Below are positions 1-6,819 of a stretch of 16,425 nucleotides of DNA, piece after piece. Within the stretch, counting starts at the first letter, position 1, and the number at the start of each line of letters is the position of its first letter. Both the position numbers and the translations under genes were made by a program. The stretch comes from Lachnospiraceae bacterium UBA7110. GTDB taxonomy: Bacteria; Bacillota; Clostridia; Lachnospirales; Lachnospiraceae. The stretch lies in contig DKYC01000012.1 in the NCBI GenBank assembly GCA_002492295.1, positions 1 through 16,425 of the forward strand, written 5' to 3'. The notes beneath the pieces are model-generated. The model was given only the letters and a program-made list of their open reading frames with translations. It did no database searches and was not told where the DNA came from.

Positions 1-41
1 AAAAAATGAAGTTATATGATGAAACCGTATCATATAACTTC
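1..41 (-). terminator. Rho-independent terminator of the sugar operon (duplicated copy)
   Basis: A perfect 13-bp stem (8-20 with 29-41) and an 8-nt loop are followed, in the minus-strand transcript, by a run of six U (positions 6-1). It lies about 60 bp after the fructokinase stop. It belongs to the duplicated gene end, so the sugar operon appears to use a terminator copied from the gene at 8519-8950. Confidence 0.85.
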
Positions 42-50
42 CAAACCGCT

Positions 51-96
51 TTATAAATATACCCGCAAATCAGCAATCAGCGTCTCTTCGGCTTTT
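51..96 (-). pseudogene. 3'-end fragment of the helical-bundle gene (about 14 codons)
   Basis: Read on the minus strand, this encodes the tail KAEETLIADLRVYL and a TAA stop, the same C-terminus as the intact gene at 8519-8950. Nothing of that gene remains upstream: the reading frame meets a stop a few codons away and then the end of the fructokinase gene. It is not expected to be translated. Its value is as a marker of the rearrangement that placed the sugar cassette here. Confidence 0.85.
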
Positions 97-103
97 AATT
101 CCA

Positions 104-1069
104 TTATACCGACTTCCGCACCAACGCCTCAACATCGTCCTTAGAAGGCATTACCCGCAGCGCGCCTTTACGGGTTGTGATAATCGAAGCGGCGGCATTT
201 GCAAATGTCAGCATTTCTTTCAACTTGGCCTTGTCAAAATCATGCAAACCGCATTTCAAAATATAATGCAGACAACAGCCGCCAAACGTATCTCCCGCTC
301 CGGTTGTTTCAATGGTCGTTTCCTGTAAAAAGGGCGCTGACTCCACGCGTAAATTCTTGTAATATGCGCGGCTTCCTTCTTTTCCCATAGACAGCACAAT
401 CAGTGGGATATCATATTGTATCCTCAGCTTACGGATTCCTGCATCAAAATCTTTCTCCCCAGTAAACCATTGAAGCTCATTATCCGAAATCTTTAAAAAA
501 TCGCACTGTGACAGTCCGTACGCCACCTGTTCCTTTGCCTCCTCCAAGGATTTCCATAAAGGCTCCCGCAGATTCGGATCAAAGGAGATAACCGCGCCCG
601 CCCCTTTTGCTGCGGCAATCGCCTTTTTTGTGGCATTTCTTGCGCCTTCGTGCGTCATTGACAGCGTTCCGAAATGAAAAATTTTCGTGTTCCATAGCAG
701 TTCTTTATCCACGTCAGCCTCTGTTATCATCATATCCGCGCCCGGATTCCGATAAAACGAAAAATCCCTGTCGCCATCTGGGAATGTCTTGACAAACGCC
801 AGTGTCGTCCTCACTTCATCATCCATCATCAGATTTAAAGTGTCAATTCCCACCTCTTCCAAAACATCTTTCAGAAAATTTCCAAAAATATCATTCCCGA
901 CCTTACCAATAAACGCAGTCTTTCTTCCCAATTTTGTCAGCATGGATAACACATTGCATGGTGCGCCGCCGGGGTTAGCCTCATAAAACGGATTTCCCTG
1001 CGGGCTTCTTCCGTTCTCCGTAAAGTCTATTAACAGTTCCCCTAACGCCACCACATCATATTTTTTCAT
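104..1069 (-). CDS. PfkB-family carbohydrate kinase, probable fructokinase
   Basis: A cytoplasmic sugar kinase of the ribokinase/PfkB family, 321 residues, the usual length. The N-terminal substrate-binding glycine pair is visible in NPGGAPCNV (about residues 32-40). The signature GAGDTFGG places the anion hole and catalytic base at G257-D260. Overall it resembles bacterial fructokinases, so the likely reaction is fructose + ATP to fructose-6-phosphate. Being last in an operon behind a lyxose/mannose isomerase fits fructose made from mannose, or perhaps a ketopentose such as xylulose. I chose the ATG at 1069 over the one at 1087 because AAGGA lies nine bases before it; that SD sits inside the longer reading. 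The stop is 7 bp from the direct-repeat edge, yet the C-terminus looks complete. Substrate is inferred; family membership is firm. Confidence 0.88.
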   Translation of the reverse strand: MKKYDVVALGELLIDFTENGRSPQGNPFYEANPGGAPCNVLSMLTKLGRKTAFIGKVGNDIFGNFLKDVLEEVGIDTLNLMMDDEVRTTLAFVKTFPDGDRDFSFYRNPGADMMITEADVDKELLWNTKIFHFGTLSMTHEGARNATKKAIAAAKGAGAVISFDPNLREPLWKSLEEAKEQVAYGLSQCDFLKISDNELQWFTGEKDFDAGIRKLRIQYDIPLIVLSMGKEGSRAYYKNLRVESAPFLQETTIETTGAGDTFGGCCLHYILKCGLHDFDKAKLKEMLTFANAAASIITTRKGALRVMPSKDDVEALVRKSV

Positions 1070-1148
1070 ACTGCCCATTCCTTTCATTCATCCATAATAT
1101 CCTGCCGACAAGTCCCTTAAGCTCTTTCATATACTTCCGGTTCTATTC

Positions 1149-1826
1149 CTATTCCGATTTTGGGTATTCATTGCAAAGCAAGCGGTACGGCGCTTCGTCT
1201 TCGTCAATTGTCGGGAACCGCCCCACCTTTTCATAAAAACGATTATCTGTATTATCATCATTACACATGGAAACTTCCCCTATCAGGACATCGCCTGTTC
1301 CCGGAACAACGTCGAAATCATGATACTGATGCGGCCATAAGGTAATGCTTTCTCCCGGGTGAAGCTCCACACCTGTTCCGGCAGGTACATAATAAGAACG
1401 GCCATCCATGTTTACAAGCACATCCGTATCGCCAAGTTCTCCATTATTATCATTATATACATGAATAATCAGCGTTCCGCCGCCGCGGTTAATAATATCT
1501 TCCGATTTATTCCAATGAAAATGCATTGGAGAGTGCTGTCCCTCTTTTAACATTAACAGTTTTTCTGCGTACACTTTTTTGTATTTAGGATTATTCTGAT
1601 TACCATTTCGCAAAGTAATCAAAGCAAAACCAACCTTATCAAAATCACCCAGACCATAATCTGTAATGTCCCACCCCAGCATGTTATCGCGGATTTCATC
1701 ATATTCGCTGCCCTTTGTTTTCCATTCTTCAGGCGTCCAGCCGCAAAATGGCGGAAGGTGAAAACCATTTTCCTTTACTAATCGTTCCATGTCTTTAATG
1801 CATTCATTAATTTTTGATCGCTTCAT
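1149..1826 (-). CDS. D-lyxose ketol-isomerase (D-lyxose/D-mannose isomerase), cupin fold
   Basis: A 225-residue single-domain cupin of the D-lyxose isomerase family (the group including B. subtilis YdaE). Known members are Mn-dependent and interconvert D-lyxose with D-xylulose and D-mannose with D-fructose. Visible metal-site candidates are H102, H104 and E109 in HFHWNKSE and H169 in HQYHDF, the expected cupin spacing. Other family-like segments are CGWTPEEW near residue 30 and LHPGESITLWPHQYH near 155-169. The start has AGGA six bases upstream and lies 20 bp after the HAD gene, so the two are co-transcribed. It links the upstream ABC importer to the downstream fructokinase. The family call is strong; lyxose versus mannose as physiological substrate cannot be decided from sequence. 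Confidence 0.9.
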   Translation of the reverse strand: MKRSKINECIKDMERLVKENGFHLPPFCGWTPEEWKTKGSEYDEIRDNMLGWDITDYGLGDFDKVGFALITLRNGNQNNPKYKKVYAEKLLMLKEGQHSPMHFHWNKSEDIINRGGGTLIIHVYNDNNGELGDTDVLVNMDGRSYYVPAGTGVELHPGESITLWPHQYHDFDVVPGTGDVLIGEVSMCNDDNTDNRFYEKVGRFPTIDEDEAPYRLLCNEYPKSE

Positions 1827-1846
1827 GTGAATCCTGTCCCCTTTTC

Positions 1847-2674
1847 TTATAAATAATGCTCCAATGCATAAGCCACTCCTGCTTCATTATTTGTCAAAGT
1901 TACAAAATCGGCTTTCGCTTTTAACTCCGGTATTGCATTTCCCATTGCTATTCCAATACCGGCAGCTTCAATCATAGGAATATCCAACTCATGATCCCCT
2001 ATTGCAATCGTATCCTTTATGCTGATATTTAAAATATCACATAAAGCTTTTACTGCTTTTCCTTTCTCTACATTTTTCGGAAATATTTCGAGATAATTCC
2101 CACTGGATTTGGCAATATCAAACGACCGGTTTTCCCATAGTTCTAATTCTTTCTGTATATCGTTTACTTTTTCCTCCCCAGCCGCTATCAAAAGTTTGTT
2201 AGGACTGATTCCATTTCTATCCCAATGCTCCAATAGCTCATATATATTCCTGACATCGGGCTGATGTTTTATGATTCTGATTTCATTTTCCACAAAACTG
2301 TCTAACTGGGTTACATACCAATTATACCCTTGAAAAACCCATAATGCAACATGATGCTTTTGTGCAATGTTTCTGTATAATTGTCTTACGGCATCCGTTG
2401 GCAGAACTTCTTCTTTTACGCATCTTCCATTCACGATAATGTATGTTCCCGCATTACATATTTTGATGCAGTCAATTTCAAGCTGCTCTTCTATTTGTGA
2501 TACTGCATAGGGCATTCTTCCGGAAACAAGCGCTATTTTTCTGCCTTTTTCATATTGCCTTCTAACCGCCTTTTTAACCGCAGGCAGTAGTTCTTTTGCA
2601 TCATTGAGGAGCGTTCCATCAATATCAATGCAAATTAATTTGCAGTTCACATCACTTTTTACTTTTTCAATCAT
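1847..2674 (-). CDS. Cof-type HAD-IIB family phosphatase
   Basis: A haloacid dehalogenase superfamily hydrolase of the Cof/YidA class, 275 residues from the chosen start, the normal size. Motif I is DIDGTLL with nucleophile D17 and acid D19. Motif II is VSGR (S51). Motif IV is GDHELD at about 226-231, binding Mg2+ with motif I. The central portion (about 85-195) is the C2 cap that sets specificity. Such enzymes dephosphorylate sugar phosphates and related metabolites; within this operon it may relieve sugar-phosphate build-up, which is inference. The frame opens upstream at a TTG (2719) inside a hairpin and has further ATGs at 2692 and 2683. I favour the ATG at 2674 because AAAGAG lies nine bases before it and the others lack a ribosome binding site. 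Confidence 0.85.
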   Translation of the reverse strand: MIEKVKSDVNCKLICIDIDGTLLNDAKELLPAVKKAVRRQYEKGRKIALVSGRMPYAVSQIEEQLEIDCIKICNAGTYIIVNGRCVKEEVLPTDAVRQLYRNIAQKHHVALWVFQGYNWYVTQLDSFVENEIRIIKHQPDVRNIYELLEHWDRNGISPNKLLIAAGEEKVNDIQKELELWENRSFDIAKSSGNYLEIFPKNVEKGKAVKALCDILNISIKDTIAIGDHELDIPMIEAAGIGIAMGNAIPELKAKADFVTLTNNEAGVAYALEHYL

Positions 2675-2698
2675 CACAAACATCTCTTTCATGTTTTT

Positions 2699-2728
2699 GT
2701 ACCGGGCATGGAAAACCAAGCCCGGTAC
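2699..2728 (-). other. Strong stem-loop between the sugar-binding protein and HAD genes
   Basis: A perfect 9-bp stem GTACCGGGC/GCCCGGTAC encloses TGG/CCA closing a TTTT loop, 10 bp after the binding-protein stop. In the transcribed (minus) direction it is followed by AAAAAC, not a U-run, so it should not be an efficient terminator. Hairpins of this kind just after solute-binding-protein genes often protect the upstream mRNA or limit read-through, giving more binding protein than downstream enzymes. That role is inferred here. Confidence 0.7.
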
Positions 2729-2738
2729 GGTTTTATAC

Positions 2739-3893
2739 TTAGTCTTTCAACAGAGCCATTCTGTCAGGATCGTCTGCAAATACTTCCTTAGCGTTCTCCT
2801 TTGTTACAACAACCGGAGGCAGCTCATAAACGGGAACGTCGATTACGCCATTGTTTGCTGTTACATCCGTTTCCGGCATTCCGTTTCCGGCTAAAAGGCT
2901 GTCAATGATGGAAACGGTCTCTGCAACAAGCGCATTTGTCGGTTTTGCAACTGTTGAGTACTGTCTGCCTGACCATACCCACTCAACTGATTCATTTTCT
3001 GCATCCAGTCCTGAAACCACAGGAATCGGCTGTCCTGAGTTCTCGCAAGATGTGATGATTGCACGGGCAATACCGTCATTTGGTGAAAGGACTCCGTCAA
3101 TCTCGATATCAGAATAATTGCCTGCAAGGAGGGCATCCATACGTGACTGTGCTTTGGAATTATCCCAGTCAACTGTTGCGCACTGTGTAAAATCAGTCTG
3201 TCCTGATACGACAACTAATGTACCGTCATCAATGAGCGGTTGAAGAACAGACATTGCGCCTGTGAAGAAGTTCGGTGCGTTCGGATCAGCCGGGCCGCCG
3301 CCAAAAAGCTCAATATTATAAGGAGCATCGCCCTTTAATTCCTTCAAGCCCTGCAAAAGCGCCTGTGCCTGCAATTCGCCTGTTTGGATACTGCCAAACT
3401 GTACGATACCGTCAACGCCGGTTGTATTTTCCAAAAGTCTGTCATATCCGATTACATATACTCCTGCATCTTTTGCCTTCTCAAGCACCGAACCGAGCTG
3501 TGAACCGTCAACCGGACCGACAACAATAACCTTTGCTCCGTTCTCAATCATAGACTCTATCTGCTGCTGCTGCTGCGGAACTTTTTGATCCGCAGCCTGA
3601 ATAATCGCTTCATAGCCGGCTGCCTCAAGTTGTTCCTTAAACATAACTTCTGCTTCTGCCCAATTCTGTGTTCCCAACCACGGCAATGCTACACCAACGA
3701 CACCGCCGCCTGCTGAGGAATCCTGTGCCGGGGCCGGATTCTCTGCTCCTGCTGCCGCTGCTGTTTCAACTGTTGCTGCTGTGTCTGCCGTCGGTGCGGC
3801 ATCTCCTGTTCCTCTGCCTCCGCCGCAGCCTGCCAACATGGATACTGCAAGAACTGCTGTCATCAATACTGATAATACTTTTTTCGATTTCAT
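2739..3893 (-). CDS. chvE: Sugar ABC transporter substrate-binding lipoprotein, ChvE/multiple-monosaccharide type
   Basis: A 384-residue type I periplasmic-binding-fold lipoprotein, exported and anchored outside the membrane. The signal peptide ends in the lipobox LAGC with lipidated C23, followed by an Ala/Gly/Pro-rich linker to about residue 65. The mature domain begins VGVALPWLGTQNW and continues with GPVDGSQLG and VIGYDRLL, as in ChvE-like glucose/galactose/xylose-binding proteins. It works with the adjacent permease and ATPase. Its Shine-Dalgarno AGGAGG is formed by the last two codons of the permease gene (AGG AGG TAA), eight bases from ATG, so translation is probably coupled. A run of five Gln (CAG repeat at 3561-3575) follows KVP. 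The transported sugar cannot be read directly; the operon suggests lyxose, mannose or xylose-like monosaccharides. Confidence 0.88.
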   Translation of the reverse strand: MKSKKVLSVLMTAVLAVSMLAGCGGGRGTGDAAPTADTAATVETAAAAGAENPAPAQDSSAGGGVVGVALPWLGTQNWAEAEVMFKEQLEAAGYEAIIQAADQKVPQQQQQIESMIENGAKVIVVGPVDGSQLGSVLEKAKDAGVYVIGYDRLLENTTGVDGIVQFGSIQTGELQAQALLQGLKELKGDAPYNIELFGGGPADPNAPNFFTGAMSVLQPLIDDGTLVVVSGQTDFTQCATVDWDNSKAQSRMDALLAGNYSDIEIDGVLSPNDGIARAIITSCENSGQPIPVVSGLDAENESVEWVWSGRQYSTVAKPTNALVAETVSIIDSLLAGNGMPETDVTANNGVIDVPVYELPPVVVTKENAKEVFADDPDRMALLKD

Positions 3894-3899
3894 AAATCA

Positions 3900-5075
3900 T
3901 TACCTCCTGTTTTTCTTGTTATAAACATCAAAGGCTACCGCTGCTAAAAGCACAAAGCCTTTTATAACCTGTGTCTTATCTGCCCCGACACCCATAAGCA
4001 TAAGTCCGTTATTTAAAACTGCCATTACCAGACCGCCAACCATTGTTGCGATTACAGTTCCGACACCGCCCGATACGGCTGCGCCGCCAATGAATACAGA
4101 CGCAATGGCGTCCATTTCCCAAGATGTTCCGTCTGCGGGACCTGCTGCTGTCGAGCGTCCTACAAACAAGATACCTGCCACAGCTGCGAGAATTGACATG
4201 TTAAGCATTGTAAGAAAATATGTTCTCTTCACATTGACGCCTGAAAGCTCTGCTGCCGACTTGTTTCCTCCTACTGCATAAACATGACGCCCGAAGGAAG
4301 TTCTTTCCGTAATCAGGTGATACAGAATAATGAGCAGTACAAGGATTAATCCCGGGATTGGGAAACTTGTTCCCGGTCTTCCGCTTCCAAAAAGCCATGT
4401 TACATATCCGATAATAACTGTCACAAGCCCGATGCGGACTGCATACGGCCAAAACTCTTCTTTTATTCCGGTAACATCTCCTGAATGGGAAAACTTCCTC
4501 AATTGAAGTGCAACATACACAGCAATTGCAATAATTCCAAGCAATAAAGTTGAGTTATTCATTCCTGTAAAAGCAGGACCCCATTCAGGCAGATAACCGG
4601 CACCAAACCATTTCAGCTCTGAGGGAACAGGAACTGAAATTGAGTTTGATATCCAAATAACACCGCCTCTGAAAATCATCATGCCGCCAAGTGTTGTGAT
4701 GAATCCCGGAATGCCAAGCCTTGATAAGAAGAAGCCCTGCCATGCTCCTGCTATTACACCGATTGCCAGTGCAACTAAAATTGCGATATACCAAGGCAGG
4801 TTAAACTGGCGGGCGGTTATCGCCATTACCATAACGGCAAAACCTGCAACCGAACCCACAGACAAGTCAATTTGTCCGATTACAATTACCATGAGCATTC
4901 CTAAAGCCAAAACTAATACATAAGCATTTCCCGATATTAAATTTTGAAAATTTGAGGAAGTAATCATCTTACCTCCCGATGCAATATTGAAAATTAGGAT
5001 AAGCGCTATCAGAGCAACTACCATCGTATATTGACGAAGATCCTCGCCCAGCACCTTTTTAATATATTTCATCAT
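3900..5075 (-). CDS. mmsB: Sugar ABC transporter permease, MmsB/GguB type
   Basis: A 391-residue, highly hydrophobic inner-membrane protein of the BPD_transp_2 family with roughly ten membrane helices. It carries GQIDLSVGSVAGF near residue 70 and the cytoplasmic ATPase-contact loop GRHVYAVGGNKSAAELSGVN near 265-285. A central extra segment of about 60 residues (about 195-255) is typical of MmsB/GguB permeases compared with RbsC. It forms the channel with MmsA and receives sugar from the lipoprotein encoded 6 bp downstream. Start choice is open: GGAGG lies 3 bases before the ATG at 5075 and 6 before the in-frame ATG at 5072, so 5072 is equally good. Its last codons provide the ribosome binding site of the next gene. 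Confidence 0.9.
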   Translation of the reverse strand: MMKYIKKVLGEDLRQYTMVVALIALILIFNIASGGKMITSSNFQNLISGNAYVLVLALGMLMVIVIGQIDLSVGSVAGFAVMVMAITARQFNLPWYIAILVALAIGVIAGAWQGFFLSRLGIPGFITTLGGMMIFRGGVIWISNSISVPVPSELKWFGAGYLPEWGPAFTGMNNSTLLLGIIAIAVYVALQLRKFSHSGDVTGIKEEFWPYAVRIGLVTVIIGYVTWLFGSGRPGTSFPIPGLILVLLIILYHLITERTSFGRHVYAVGGNKSAAELSGVNVKRTYFLTMLNMSILAAVAGILFVGRSTAAGPADGTSWEMDAIASVFIGGAAVSGGVGTVIATMVGGLVMAVLNNGLMLMGVGADKTQVIKGFVLLAAVAFDVYNKKNRR

Positions 5076-5105
5076 AGTCCTCCATTCTTGTAACTTTGTC
5101 TCCTT

Positions 5106-6635
5106 TTAAGCAGTTACGGTCATCTTCTTCATTAAGCTTTCCTGACTTGCATCTTTCGCAGGGAGTTCACCCGTGATTTCCCCTTCAAAAATCGTGTAAA
5201 TCCTGTCAGCCATTCCAAGAAGTTCAGGAAGTTCGGAAGAAACCAAAATGATTGCCTTGCCCTGATCTGCAAGTTCATGAATCAGCTTGTAAATCTCGTA
5301 TTTTGCGCCGACATCAATTCCCCTTGTAGGCTCATCCAAAATGAGAATATCCGGTTCTGTAAACATCCACTTTGAAAGTACGACCTTCTGCTGATTTCCG
5401 CCCGATAAAGTATTCACGCCGACACCCACATTGCTGCACTTTGTTTTTAGTGAAACCCTGTACTTTTCCGCTACCGCTCTCTCTTTATCAAAATCCAAAA
5501 GTCCCCGCGTCTTGATTGCATCAAGATTTGCTGAAACCGTTGTTTTCCGAATGCTGTCAAGCAGATTCAGACCGAGCACTTTTCTGTCCTCCGGCACATA
5601 CGCAATCTTATTTTTGATAGCATCCTGTACGGAATCAATCTTTACATTCTTTCCATGAATTTTAATTTGTCCGCCTCGGAAAATCCCTATTGTTTTCCCA
5701 AACAAAGACCGCATCAATTCGGTTCTTCCCGCACCCATAAGACCGGCAAATCCGACAATCTCTCCGGCTCTGACATTGAACCTGGAATTTTTGCAAAGCA
5801 TTTTTCCGGGGACTTTCGCATCTTCAACATTCCAGTCCGAAACTTCAAGTACCACCTCTCCGATTTTGGGTGTATGCTCCGGATATCTGTTCTCGATTTC
5901 GCGTCCGACCATAGCCTTGATAATTTTATTCTCATCAACCTTGCCTGCTTCTACGGCATAACCGTCCACTGTCTGCCCGTCCCGAATTACCGTTACATAA
6001 TCAGAAACGGCTGCTATCTCATTTAACTTGTGCGAAATCATAATACAGGTGATTCCCTGTTTTTTAAGTCCAAGCATCAGATTTAACAAATTTTTCGAAT
6101 CCGATTCATTTAGTGATGATGTAGGCTCATCCAAGATAAGCAGCTTAACATTTTTGGATAACGCTTTTGCGATTTCAACAAGCTGCTGTTGTCCGACACC
6201 TAAATTTTTGATAATGGTATTTGGATTAATATGCAGACCTACCTTTTCTAACAGCTCCCTTGTCCTTTTTCGCTCTTTATCCCAATTTATAAGCCCCTTT
6301 TCTACAATCTCATTCCCCATAAAAATGTTTTCCGTAACAGACAGTTCAGGAATCATCGTAAGTTCCTGATGAATAATAACAATTCCGGCACGCTCGGATT
6401 CCTTAATATTCCTGAACATCATTTCCTTACCCTGAAAAATGATTTTGCCATCATAGCTGCCATACGGATATACCCCGGACAGCACCTTCATCAAAGTAGA
6501 CTTTCCCGCTCCGTTTTCACCGCATATTGCATGTATGGAAGCCTCCGAAACCTCTAATGTTACATCAGAGAGCGCCTTGACACCCGGAAATGTCTTGGTG
6601 ATATTTTTCATCTGTAAAATATAACCATTCGCCAT
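5106..6635 (-). CDS. mmsA: Sugar ABC transporter ATP-binding protein, MmsA/GguA type
   Basis: A 509-residue double-ABC ATPase energising monosaccharide import. The first domain has Walker A GENGAGKST (39-47), signature-like LGVGQQQ (145-151) and Walker B LLILDE (165-170). The second has a degenerate Walker A (GLMGAGRTE), signature LSGGNQQ (410-416) and Walker B ILILDEPTRGID. This pairing of one strong and one degenerate site is normal for RbsA/XylG/MmsA proteins. It is the first gene of the operon, preceded by a 120-nt leader and the strong ribosome binding site AGGAAGGAGGG 11 bases before ATG. The permease starts 30 bp downstream. Close resemblance to multiple-monosaccharide transporters suggests glucose/galactose/xylose/arabinose-like substrates. 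Specificity lies with the binding protein. Confidence 0.92.
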   Translation of the reverse strand: MANGYILQMKNITKTFPGVKALSDVTLEVSEASIHAICGENGAGKSTLMKVLSGVYPYGSYDGKIIFQGKEMMFRNIKESERAGIVIIHQELTMIPELSVTENIFMGNEIVEKGLINWDKERKRTRELLEKVGLHINPNTIIKNLGVGQQQLVEIAKALSKNVKLLILDEPTSSLNESDSKNLLNLMLGLKKQGITCIMISHKLNEIAAVSDYVTVIRDGQTVDGYAVEAGKVDENKIIKAMVGREIENRYPEHTPKIGEVVLEVSDWNVEDAKVPGKMLCKNSRFNVRAGEIVGFAGLMGAGRTELMRSLFGKTIGIFRGGQIKIHGKNVKIDSVQDAIKNKIAYVPEDRKVLGLNLLDSIRKTTVSANLDAIKTRGLLDFDKERAVAEKYRVSLKTKCSNVGVGVNTLSGGNQQKVVLSKWMFTEPDILILDEPTRGIDVGAKYEIYKLIHELADQGKAIILVSSELPELLGMADRIYTIFEGEITGELPAKDASQESLMKKMTVTA

Positions 6636-6660
6636 TAATTCTGTACCCTCCTTCCTAAAG

Positions 6661-6708
6661 TTTTGTAAAATTTCATTTAACTTTAATAACTGTTTATATT
6701 TTACAAAA
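6661..6708 (-). promoter_or_regulatory. 11-bp inverted repeat in the mmsA leader
   Basis: TTTTGTAAAAT (6661-6671) and ATTTTACAAAA (6698-6708) are perfect reverse complements 26 bp apart. They lie between the candidate promoter and the mmsA ribosome binding site, whose AGGA starts a few bases after the proximal arm in the transcript. It could be a split operator or an AT-rich leader hairpin near the ribosome binding site. No riboswitch family is recognised. Confidence 0.5.
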
Positions 6709-6727
6709 ATTGGCAGATACTATCTAT

Positions 6728-6796
6728 TGTCAGATGTCATTTGTTTATAGTGACATTTGTCAGATTATAAAAGCAGCCCGCATATGACAAATGTCA
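6728..6796 (-). promoter_or_regulatory. Candidate promoter and TGACA-N2-TGTCA operator cluster of the sugar operon
   Basis: Two perfect 12-bp palindromes with the same arms, TGACATTTGTCA (6751-6762) and TGACAAATGTCA (6785-6796), lie 34 bp apart centre to centre. A further pair of TGTCA arms in direct orientation lies at 6728-6739. On the minus strand the second palindrome contains a -35-like TTGTCA (6785-6790), followed after 15 bp by a perfect -10 TATAAT (6764-6769). The first palindrome would then cover the transcription start. The repeated arms are visible fact; promoter and operator roles are inference, and the 15-bp spacer is short. Confidence 0.5.
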
Positions 6797-6818
6797 TACA
6801 CAGGCTGCTTTTATAATC
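6763..6818 (-). terminator. Terminator after the membrane-anchored binding protein
   Basis: A perfect 16-bp stem pairs 6763-6778 with 6803-6818; the minus-strand 3' arm is GGCTGCTTTTATAATC. It begins 2 bp after the binding-protein stop. The GC-rich core followed by TTTTATAAT inside the 3' arm is typical of a factor-independent terminator. The 24-nt loop holds one of the TGACA-N2-TGTCA palindromes, and the 3' arm contains the TATAAT proposed as the -10 of the next operon. Confidence 0.8.
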
Positions 6819-6819
6819 T

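Larger units (their letters stand above)
1..96. repeat. Left copy of a 96-bp direct repeat flanking the sugar cassette
   Basis: Positions 1-96 match 8469-8564 at 94 of 96 bases in the same orientation. The copy contains the terminator hairpin and last 14 codons of the gene at 8519-8950. Identity stops sharply after GGCTTTT: the left copy continues into the fructokinase stop region, the right copy into intact coding sequence. The two mismatches (positions 69 and 72) are both synonymous when read as the gene end (GAT/GAC and GCT/GCG). The repeat may extend left beyond the window. Confidence 0.95.

Noticed and set aside
1070..1148. Mini-ORF of about 24 codons (MKELKGLVGRILWMN...) between the isomerase and fructokinase genes
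   Set aside because: It overlaps the kinase start and could be a coupling peptide, but it has no good ribosome binding site and the length is expected by chance.
3561..3576. CTG triplet run in the binding-protein gene
   Set aside because: It encodes five Gln in a row at a variable site of the protein; too short to call a meaningful unstable repeat.
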